Assembly: GCA_946479015.1 (NCBI GenBank)
Contig: CAMLEQ010000015.1
Span: 1 to 22,478 of the forward strand
DNA: 22,478 nucleotides
Origin: an uncultured Gemmatimonadota bacterium
GTDB lineage: Bacteria; Gemmatimonadota; Gemmatimonadetes; Gemmatimonadales; Gemmatimonadaceae
Reading direction: 5' to 3'
Positions 8,562 through 14,637 of the stretch are shown in pieces. Both the position numbers and the translations under genes were made by a program. The first letter of the stretch is position 1; the number at the start of each line of letters is the position of its first letter. The notes under the pieces are model-generated. The model made no database searches. It worked only from the letters and a program-made list of their open reading frames with translations, and was not told where the DNA came from.

Positions 8562-9494
8562 TCATCCGGTGGCCGTGTGCAGGGCGTTTCGCGTGCGGCG
8601 CGCGATGCGCGTGATGATGCCGCGCGGATAGTGGCGCAGGAGGATGACCGCGGCGCCCGCAGCGCGCCCCCATGCACCGGCGCGCGCGAGGGCGCGCGTG
8701 TGGTCGATCAGCTCGCCCCCGTAGTAGTCCTGGAAGAAGCGGATCCCGCGCCGCAGTGCGGCGCTGCGGTGCGCGTCGCCGCGAACGTAGGGCCACTGCG
8801 CGTGCAGCACGCGCATGGTGGTCGTGAGCATGCGCGCCGGCGAGTTGGAGAGGCTCGCGCCCGGATCCGCGTAGCGCCGGTACTCCGCCACGAGCGTGTC
8901 GTGTCCGCGCGCCGGATGGCTGCGCGCGAGGCGCAGGAGCAGCTCGTAATCCTCCGCCGAGCGCAGATCGCGCCGGAAGCCGCCCTCGGCGGCCAGCAGG
9001 TCGCGCCGGAACAGGACGGTGGAGGTCATCTCCACGTGATTCTGCCGGAGCAGCGCGTGATACAGGTCGCCCCCCTCCACCGGCGGGCGCACGCGCTCCG
9101 CGCCCGGAGTGCCGTCCTCGGTCATGAAGCGGAAGTTGCCGAACACGAAGGCGCAGTCGGGGCAGCCGGCGAAGCAGGCGAGCCCCGCCGCCACCGCATC
9201 GGGCAGCAGGCGGTCGTCGGAGTCGAGGAAGAGCACGAAGTCCGCGGTGGCGGCGTGCAGCCCCGTGTTGCGCGCGGCGGCGAGCCCCTGGTTCTCCTGC
9301 CGGATGTAGCGCGCGTTCGGGTAGCGGCGTGCCACCGCGGCCACGTCGTCCGGCGATCCGTCGTCGATGATGAAGAGCTCCGCGACCGGGTGCGTCTGCG
9401 CGAGCACGCTCTCGATCGCTTCGGGGAGGAGGTGCGCCTGCCCGTAGCACGGAATCACCACGGCGACGCGATTGGTCAGCGAGGCACCGGTCAT
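8562..9494 (-). CDS. Family-2 glycosyltransferase (copy 2)
   Basis: Protein of 310 residues. Motifs correspond position by position to copy 1: RVAVVIPCYGQ (9-19), IIDDGSPDD (42-50), QENQGLAAARNTGL (66-79), FLDSDDRLLP (89-98) and LRSAEDYELLLRLAR. Over residues 9-98 I count about 69 of 90 identical residues between the copies; the C-terminal halves diverge more, as expected if they use different acceptors. The ATG at 9494 is preferred because it aligns with the paralogue's start; a GTG at 9551 would add 19 residues. It follows the Wzt-like ATPase gene on the same strand after 91 bases and is likely cotranscribed with it. Confidence 0.9.
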   Translation of the reverse strand: MTGASLTNRVAVVIPCYGQAHLLPEAIESVLAQTHPVAELFIIDDGSPDDVAAVARRYPNARYIRQENQGLAAARNTGLHAATADFVLFLDSDDRLLPDAVAAGLACFAGCPDCAFVFGNFRFMTEDGTPGAERVRPPVEGGDLYHALLRQNHVEMTSTVLFRRDLLAAEGGFRRDLRSAEDYELLLRLARSHPARGHDTLVAEYRRYADPGASLSNSPARMLTTTMRVLHAQWPYVRGDAHRSAALRRGIRFFQDYYGGELIDHTRALARAGAWGRAAGAAVILLRHYPRGIITRIARRTRNALHTATG

Positions 9495-9547
9495 GGCGCG
9501 TTGCGGGTCGTTGGCGGATGTGGACGCGGCGTCGGGCACGATGTCCG

Positions 9548-9563
9548 TCACGAATCGTGCCCG
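9548..9563 (-). repeat. 16-base repeat with CACGATTCGTG palindrome, upstream of GT copy 2
   Basis: Identical to 8503-8518, at an equivalent place upstream of glycosyltransferase copy 2 (54 bases before ATG 9494). If the GTG at 9551 were the true start, the palindrome (9549-9559) would cover it. Flanking bases differ between the two copies, so the conservation is local. Confidence 0.5.
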
Positions 9564-9585
9564 GCGCGGCGGTGGACGCGGCGGC

Positions 9586-10851
9586 TCACCCCGCCATCGG
9601 CAAGGCGCGCCCTGCCGCGCTCTCCGTCGTGCCCGCCACGCGCGAGCAGCCGAGCTCGACGTCCGCGATCCCGCCGTAGGTGCGCGTCTCGGCGACCGTG
9701 AGCACGCCCGCCGGGGAGAGCCGTCCCAGGTAGCGCTGGCTGGGATTGTGGAAGACGTGGCACTCGAGGTGGTACTGGCCGCGCACGAGGTGCGCGCGGA
9801 AGTCGAAGCGGAGGCGGAAGCGCTGGCCGGCGTGCGCCGGATCGAGCCCCACCTCGCCCGCCATCACGTTCCCGTCGTAGACGATCAGGTTGTCCGTCGA
9901 CCGGCGCAGCACGAAGCCGAAGTGGTAGTCCTCCACCGCCTCGCGCGCCAGGTAGTCCACGTCCAGGAAGAGCGGCGTCCCCGGGGCGACGGTCGACACC
10001 GGATCGCCCCCTTCGGTCGTGAGGCGCGCCTCCAGGATGTCGATCGGCTGTCCCGTGGCGCTCGCCAGGCTCACCCCAGCCTCGCCCAGGTAGGCGCCGA
10101 TGACCTCCTGCACCGGCCCGCGCGCGCGGACCTCGCGATGCAGGAACACCGCCTCGTCGCACAGGTCGGCCACCTGCTGAAGGTTGTGCGAGACGAACAC
10201 GATCGCCACACCGCGGCCGCGAAAGTGGCGCATGCGGTCCACGCACCGCTGCTGGAAGGCCATGTCGCCCACGCTCAGCACCTCGTCGATGATGAGCACG
10301 TCCGGGTCGAGGTGCGCGGCGATGGAGAAGCCGAGGCGGGCGTGCATGCCGCTCGAGAAGCGCTTCACCTGTGTGTCCATGAAGTCGGTGAGCCCGGCGA
10401 ACTCGACGATCTCGTCCATCTTGCGCGCGATCTCGGCGCGACGCATCCCCATGATCGCGCCCTGGAGGAAGACGTTCTCGCGTCCGGTGAGGTCGGGGTG
10501 GAAGCCCGCCGCCACCTCGATGAGGGCGCCCACCCGCCCGTGCACGGCACAGTGCCCGCGGCTGGGGCGCAGGATCCGCGTGAGGAGCTTGAGCACCGTG
10601 CTCTTGCCCGCGCCGTTCGGGCCGATGATCCCGAGGACCTCTCCGGGGCGCACGGCGAACGACACGTCGCGCAGCGCCCAGAAATCGCCGGCGTCCGCCT
10701 GCAGCTCGTCCGCGCGGCGCGGACCCTTCGCCACGCGACGCGCCAGCGACGGGATCAGGTCGCGCAGGCTGTCGTCGCGCTCGCCGCGGCGAAACTTCTT
10801 CCACACGCCGTCGAAGACCACGGCCGGCGCGGCGTCAGATGCTCTCGGCAA
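9586..10851 (-). CDS. wzt: Polysaccharide ABC exporter ATPase with glycan-binding domain (Wzt-like)
   Basis: Protein of 421 residues from TTG 10851. The N-terminal ATPase has the DFWALRDVSFAVRPGEVLGI lead-in, Walker A GPNGAGKST (77-85), signature FSSGMHARLGFS (165-176), Walker B VLIIDEVLSVGD (185-196) and the switch His in FVSHNLQQ. This is the TagH/KpsT/Wzt subtype. Residues about 265-400 form the beta-rich domain typical of Wzt, which binds the terminal sugar of the finished O-antigen chain before export (LDVDYLAREAVEDYHFGFVLRRSTDN, VRGQYHLECHVFHNPS). It pairs with the permease encoded just upstream, overlapping it by 17 bases. The TTG start is favoured by GGAG at 10859-10862 with a 7-base spacer; GTG 10821 lacks a ribosome site. 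The presence of the C-terminal domain suggests the glycan is completed in the cytoplasm and recognised before export. Confidence 0.92.
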   Translation of the reverse strand: MPRASDAAPAVVFDGVWKKFRRGERDDSLRDLIPSLARRVAKGPRRADELQADAGDFWALRDVSFAVRPGEVLGIIGPNGAGKSTVLKLLTRILRPSRGHCAVHGRVGALIEVAAGFHPDLTGRENVFLQGAIMGMRRAEIARKMDEIVEFAGLTDFMDTQVKRFSSGMHARLGFSIAAHLDPDVLIIDEVLSVGDMAFQQRCVDRMRHFRGRGVAIVFVSHNLQQVADLCDEAVFLHREVRARGPVQEVIGAYLGEAGVSLASATGQPIDILEARLTTEGGDPVSTVAPGTPLFLDVDYLAREAVEDYHFGFVLRRSTDNLIVYDGNVMAGEVGLDPAHAGQRFRLRFDFRAHLVRGQYHLECHVFHNPSQRYLGRLSPAGVLTVAETRTYGGIADVELGCSRVAGTTESAAGRALPMAG

Positions 10852-11647
10852 AGCGGAACTCCGCGCGGTGGAAGAGCAGCCAGGCCACGGCGAGCGTGAG
10901 CAGGGACACCGCCGCCGCCATCCCGAACGGGCCCGCGGGCGGGATCGTGCCGCGCAGCAGCACGTCACGGTACGCATCGATGATCGGCGTCATCGGATTG
11001 AGCGCGAGCAGCGCGCCGAGGCGCCCGCCCACCCGGTCCACCGGATACACCACCGCGGTGGCGAACATCCAGACCGTGATCAGGATCTCGAACAGATACT
11101 TCACGTCGCGATAGAACAGATTGGCCATCGACAGCAGGAGCGCCACCCCCGTGGTGAACGCGATCTGCACCAGCAGCACCACAGGGAGCAGCGCCACCGT
11201 CCACGTCACGCCGATGTGATAGTAGATCATCAGCCCCACCAGCACGAGCGATGCCACGGCGAGGTCCACGAGCGAGACCAGCACCGCCGACAGCGGGAAC
11301 AGCTCGCGTGGAAAGTACACCTTCGTCACCAGCGACACGTTCCCGGTGAGCGATGTCACGGAGAAGCGGAGCGAGCTCGCGAAGAAGTTCCACGGGAGCA
11401 GCCCCGCGAACGCGAACACGGGGTAGGGGAGCCCCGTGTCGATGGGCGCGACGCGGGTGAAGATCACCGTGAAGATCGCGGTGTTCAGCACGGGCATGAA
11501 GATCGCCCAGCCGAACCCCATGAACGTCTGCTTGTAGCGGAGAAGCAGGTCGCGCCTGACGATGCTCAGCAGGAGCTCGCGGTACTCGACCTGCTCTCGC
11601 GTCATCTCTCGAAGATCCGCGCCGAGGCGCGAGAGGAAGGTGCTCAT
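10835..11647 (-). CDS. wzm: Polysaccharide ABC exporter permease (ABC-2 type, Wzm-like)
   Basis: Protein of 270 residues with six hydrophobic segments (about 47-66, 73-93, 117-140, 151-175, 184-201, 242-259), the expected number for ABC-2 exporter permeases. The N-terminal RRDLLLRYKQTFMGFGWAIFMPVL, the LVTKVYFPRELFPLS loop, MANLFYRDVKYLFEI and the LNPMTPIIDAYRDVLL segment are characteristic of the Wzm/TagG/KpsM group. It forms the inner-membrane channel with the ATPase encoded downstream. The start at ATG 11647 is chosen because MSTFLSRLGADLREM begins the usual amphipathic N-terminus; the frame to 11749 upstream is not protein-like. It lies 145 bases downstream of the LysR gene on the same strand. 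Confidence 0.92.
   Translation of the reverse strand: MSTFLSRLGADLREMTREQVEYRELLLSIVRRDLLLRYKQTFMGFGWAIFMPVLNTAIFTVIFTRVAPIDTGLPYPVFAFAGLLPWNFFASSLRFSVTSLTGNVSLVTKVYFPRELFPLSAVLVSLVDLAVASLVLVGLMIYYHIGVTWTVALLPVVLLVQIAFTTGVALLLSMANLFYRDVKYLFEILITVWMFATAVVYPVDRVGGRLGALLALNPMTPIIDAYRDVLLRGTIPPAGPFGMAAAVSLLTLAVAWLLFHRAEFRFAESI
10859..10862 (-). promoter_or_regulatory. Ribosome binding site deciding the TTG start of the ATPase gene
   Basis: Read on the minus strand, GGAG then TTCCGCT then TTG. The site lies inside the last codons of the permease gene, so translation of the ATPase is probably coupled to that of the permease. Confidence 0.6.
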
Positions 11648-11792
11648 CTCGTGGGTGCTGAAAGCGGAGGTCGCGCGGATGCGCGGGCGCACGGTGCATC
11701 GCGCTCGGGGCGCGTGACGAAGCCACCGCCACGCGCGCGGGCCATCCACGCAAGAGGCAGGCCCCCTCGCTCGCGGCGGGCCGGACGGCGCG

Positions 11793-12728
11793 CTACGCGA
11801 GCGCGATGATCCTGGAGGGGCCGGTCGGATCCAACCTGACGCCGCGCAGCGCGGCGAGCAGGGCGCGTGCCGGCGCGGGGATCGTGCCGCGGCGCGGCAG
11901 GAGGCCCACCAGCGCGATCGGCGCCAGCGGCGGGGCGAGGCGCACCTCCGCCACCACGCCGCGCCGCAGCTCCTCCGCGATCGCGTAGGCCGGCAGCAGC
12001 CCCACCGCCGCGGGATCGGAGCTGATGGCGCGCTTCACCCCCTCCACGCTCCCCGCCGAATGCAGGCGGTTGGGAGGCAAGCCGGCGTCCTGCAGGAAGC
12101 GGCGCGTCATCTCGTAAAAGGTGCCGCTGGCGTCGCTCAGGTGCACGTCGACCTCCCACACATCGGCCGCCTCGGCCCCGCGCCCCACGCACGGGTGTGC
12201 CGGCTGCGCGAACGCGACCAACCGCCCGACGCCGAGCGGCATCTCCTCGTCGCTCCAGCTCCCGCTCCCCTCCACCAGCAGGAGCGCCACGTCGAAGCGC
12301 CCGCTCGCGAGACCGGCTCGGACGTCGGCGCAGTCGGCGGTCGTCACCTGATAGCGGATGGAGGGGTGCGCCCGGCGCGCCTCCGCGATGACCGGCTGGA
12401 GCAGGTACGTGCTCACCGACTCGCTCGTTCCCACGCGCACCGTCACCGCGGCCTCGGCGGCCGCCTCCGCCACCTCGGCGAGGGCCGCGTCCATCGCGCC
12501 GAGCATGTGCCGGGCGTGCGGCAGCAGCGCCTCGCCGGCCGCCGTGCGCTGGGCGCTCCGCCGCCCCTTCACGAAGAGCGGCGTCCCGAGCGCCCGCTCG
12601 AGCGCCAGCACCGCCTCCGACACGGTGGACTGCGACACGCCGAGCGCACGCGCCGCACGCGTGTAGCCGCCGTGGTCCACCACGGCCACGAACGCGCGGA
12701 GGTGTCGGAGCTCGGGATCGCTGCGCAT
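11793..12728 (-). CDS. LysR-family transcriptional regulator
   Basis: Protein of 311 residues. The N-terminal winged helix-turn-helix is LRHLRAFVAVVDHGGYTRAARALGVSQSTVSEAVLALERALGTPLF (7-52). The effector-binding domain starts at about 90 (TVRVGTSESVSTYLLQPVI) and has the usual length, so the protein looks complete. ATG 12728 has AGGA with a 6-base spacer; the longer frame to 12881 is discarded. It is divergent from the isochorismatase-like gene, the standard layout for a LysR protein and its target, and an ATC-N9-GAT site lies between them. The effector is unknown. A role in the downstream glycan genes is possible but not indicated by sequence. Confidence 0.93.
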   Translation of the reverse strand: MRSDPELRHLRAFVAVVDHGGYTRAARALGVSQSTVSEAVLALERALGTPLFVKGRRSAQRTAAGEALLPHARHMLGAMDAALAEVAEAAAEAAVTVRVGTSESVSTYLLQPVIAEARRAHPSIRYQVTTADCADVRAGLASGRFDVALLLVEGSGSWSDEEMPLGVGRLVAFAQPAHPCVGRGAEAADVWEVDVHLSDASGTFYEMTRRFLQDAGLPPNRLHSAGSVEGVKRAISSDPAAVGLLPAYAIAEELRRGVVAEVRLAPPLAPIALVGLLPRRGTIPAPARALLAALRGVRLDPTGPSRIIALA

Positions 12729-12742
12729 GACTCGTCCTGTCC

Positions 12743-12757
12743 ATCGGTGGGGCCGAT
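12743..12757. promoter_or_regulatory. LysR-type operator ATC-N9-GAT
   Basis: ATCGGTGGGGCCGAT, a perfect inverted repeat (extendable by one base on each side to CATCGG-TGGGG-CCGATG, 12742-12758), fits both the T-N11-A and the ATC-N9-GAT consensus of LysR proteins. It lies 15-29 bases upstream of the LysR start codon, which favours autoregulation. A second inverted pair, GTCTC-N14-GAGAC (12758-12781), adjoins it on the side of the isochorismatase gene. Confidence 0.5.
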
Positions 12758-12907
12758 GTCTCGCATCGCCGCTTTGGAGACGCGAGGGCGGCGGCCCATC
12801 CTGGAATCGTCCGCCGCACCCCGGCGGAGTCCCATGGAAAGTTAGGGACGCGACGCGCAAATGCGAAGCGCCGCGCGCCACGGCACTCCAACCCGGAGGA
12901 ACTCGAG

Positions 12908-13498
12908 ATGCGCCTCACCACCGACACCGCGTTGCTCCTGATCGACGTCCAGCGGGCGTTCCACGACCGCCGCTGGGGGAAGCGCAGTACCCCGGAGGCG
13001 GAGGCGAACATCGCGCGCCTGCTCGCCGCCTGGCGCACGACCGGCTTGCCGATCGTTCACGTGCGCCACGATTCCATCTGGCCCACCTCCCCCCTCGCTC
13101 CAGACGCGCCGGGCAACGCGGTGCTCCCCGAAGCGGCCGAGCTGCCGGGGGAGCCCGTCGTCCGCAAGACGGTGAACAGCGCCTTCATCGGCACCACGCT
13201 CGAGCAGGACCTGCGGCGGCGCGGGATCACCGGCGTCGTCCTCGTCGGCATCACCACCGACCACTGCGTGTCCACCAGCGCGCGGATGGCGGCCAACCTC
13301 GGATTTCACACCTGGGTGGTGGCGGACGCCACGTGCACGTTCGAGCGGACCGGGCACGACGGCCGGTACTTCTCCGCCGAGGAGATGCACGCGACGGCGC
13401 TCGCCAGCCTGCACGCGGAGTTCGCCGCCGTGGTGGAGACCACCGATGTGGTGACGTGGGTCGGTGCCCTGCACGGGGAGCTCCTCCAGTCGGCCTGA
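12908..13498 (+). CDS. Isochorismatase-like cysteine hydrolase
   Basis: Protein of 196 residues covering the whole isochorismatase-like fold. The catalytic triad is visible: Asp13 in LLLIDVQRAF, Lys87 in VVRKTVNSAF and Cys120 in GITTDHCVSTSARMA, the last preceded by the cis-peptide region. Cys120 indicates a hydrolase of the nicotinamidase/cysteine hydrolase type acting on an amide or related bond rather than a true isochorismatase; the substrate cannot be told. The RYFSAEEMHATALASLHAEFA segment near the C-terminus is common in this subgroup. A strong GGAGGA (12895-12900) fixes the start at 12908. It is divergent from the LysR gene, so it is the likely regulated target. Confidence 0.93.
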   Translation: MRLTTDTALLLIDVQRAFHDRRWGKRSTPEAEANIARLLAAWRTTGLPIVHVRHDSIWPTSPLAPDAPGNAVLPEAAELPGEPVVRKTVNSAFIGTTLEQDLRRRGITGVVLVGITTDHCVSTSARMAANLGFHTWVVADATCTFERTGHDGRYFSAEEMHATALASLHAEFAAVVETTDVVTWVGALHGELLQSA

Positions 13499-13573
13499 CC
13501 TCCACGGGCCGTCCGTCACCACCTTCCCCACGCCGTCCGGGGTTCCTGCACGTGCGCCTCATGGACCCCCGAC

Positions 13574-13595
13574 GGCGCGCCGGAGAGGGCGCGCC
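13574..13595 (+). terminator. Perfect 8-bp hairpin after the hydrolase gene
   Basis: GGCGCGCC, loop GGAGAG, GGCGCGCC, 76 bases after the hydrolase stop and 61 bases before the next start. Each arm is also self-complementary. GATATT follows, giving a short AT-rich tail. It may terminate the hydrolase transcript and separate it from the eRF1-like gene. Confidence 0.45.
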
Positions 13596-13656
13596 GATAT
13601 TCAGGCCGGCGCGCACCCCGGTCGCCTACCGTGGGGCGGAGCAGTCGGAGGACGGC

Positions 13657-14433
13657 ATGACAGGGTACGAGGAGCTCGTGAATCTCGAACGGGCCCGCCG
13701 CGCGGCCCGCGCCCGCGCGGACGCGCGCGGAGTGCTGGTGGCCGCCGTGACGGCGAGAGATGCGCGGCTCACTCGATGTCGCGGCGGCGCGATCGAGGAG
13801 ATCGAGACCTTCCACGCGCACACGCCGGTGCCGCCGTCGTACTCCATCGAACTGGCGTCGCGAGCCCCTGCCAACGCGATGATGGAGCGGCAGCTCCGGG
13901 TGGGGATGCGACGGATGCTCTCCGAGCTGAGCGATCGGATCGCCGAGAGCGCCGGGGGCGGCGCGGGGGTCGTCATCGGCGGCACGCCGGCCGCGGTGAC
14001 CATGGCGGTGGAGCTGCTGCCGGCCGCGCTCGCGGCGCGCGTGTACGTGGATCCCGGACTCCGCATCCCGCCGAGCGCGTCGGACCTGCGCCAGGCCGCG
14101 CAGCGTGGCGCATCGATGCTGCGCGAGCGTCAGGAGGAGAAGCTCGTGAAGGCGGTGCTCGACGGTGCCGTGGCGCGCGGGTGCGGCGTCACGGGACGGG
14201 AAGGGGTCGAGCGCGCGCTCGACGTGGGTGCCGTGCGCGCGCTCGTGCTCTCGCGGCCGTTCGTGGAGCGGGATCCGCGGAGCGCCGATGCGCTCGCGTG
14301 CCGCGCGGCGGCGCAGGGCGCGAGTGTCGAGGAGATCGACGGCACCGCGCGCGAGCGGCTGGATGCCGAGGGGAATGGCGTGGCTGCGTTGCTGGTCCTG
14401 GGGCTGAGGCGGAATGGAGGGGGTGGTGTCTAG
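13657..14433 (+). CDS. Bacterial eRF1-like protein (baeRF type)
   Basis: Protein of 258 residues. The central and C-terminal parts look like the archaeal/eukaryotic release factor 1 fold found in bacteria: GGAGVVIGGTPAAVTMAVELLPAALAARVY (101-130), a helical RERQEEKLVKAVLDGAVARGCGVTGREGVERALDVGAVRALVLSR (156-200), and a final Rossmann-like segment ADALACRAAAQGASVEEIDGTARERLDAEGNGVAALLVLG (210-249). Such proteins are proposed ribosome-associated rescue or hibernation factors; this role is not shown for the present one. No GGQ motif is visible. The N-terminal domain (1-75) is short. GGAGGA at 13647-13652 supports ATG 13657; the open frame continues upstream without support. The stop codon TAG is the first triplet of palindromic repeat copy B. 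Confidence 0.75.
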   Translation: MTGYEELVNLERARRAARARADARGVLVAAVTARDARLTRCRGGAIEEIETFHAHTPVPPSYSIELASRAPANAMMERQLRVGMRRMLSELSDRIAESAGGGAGVVIGGTPAAVTMAVELLPAALAARVYVDPGLRIPPSASDLRQAAQRGASMLRERQEEKLVKAVLDGAVARGCGVTGREGVERALDVGAVRALVLSRPFVERDPRSADALACRAAAQGASVEEIDGTARERLDAEGNGVAALLVLGLRRNGGGGV

Positions 14434-14620
14434 TCGCTAGACCACCAAAGGACGCGTGTCGCGTGTGGGGAACTGACGGGCAGAGGAGGGAGGTACGGCG
14501 CGTGTAGGTTCGCGTGTAGGTGGACTCTCTCTACATCCCGCCCTACACGCGCTCTACCTCGCATCTACCCCCGTCAGTCTCCCACACGCCACACACGTTC
14601 CATGGTGGTCTAGCCACCAG
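14431..14620 (-). repeat. Palindromic intergenic repeat, copy B (complete)
   Basis: A roughly 190-base imperfect palindrome with its centre near 14525. The left arm reversed (CCCGTCAGTTCCCCACACG...TGGTGGTCTAGCGACTA) matches the right arm (CCCGTCAGTCTCCCACACG...TGGTGGTCTAGCCACCA) at roughly 80 percent. Inner parts also pair (GCGCGTGTAGG on both arms; TGTAG/CTACA around the centre). The ends carry small local hairpins, GTCTAG-TCG-CTAGAC (14428-14442) and TGGTGG-TCTAG-CCACCA. Bases 14431-14550 are about 93 percent identical, in inverted orientation, to 8-127. It fills the gap between the stop of the plus-strand gene (14433) and the stop of tssM (14638). Transcribed from either side it would form one very long hairpin. 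No transposase or ORF is present in it. Confidence 0.88.
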
Positions 14621-14637
14621 GTCCTAGCACCTCCCTC

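Noticed and set aside
9472..11809. Two long plus-strand frames (9472-10899 and 10184-11809) opposite the exporter genes
   Set aside because: No motif; antisense shadows of the ABC ATPase and permease, which carry all their family signatures.
12727..13656. Upstream extension of the eRF1-like frame across the hydrolase gene
   Set aside because: This stretch is the wrong frame of the isochorismatase-like gene, whose own frame has intact catalytic residues and ribosome site.
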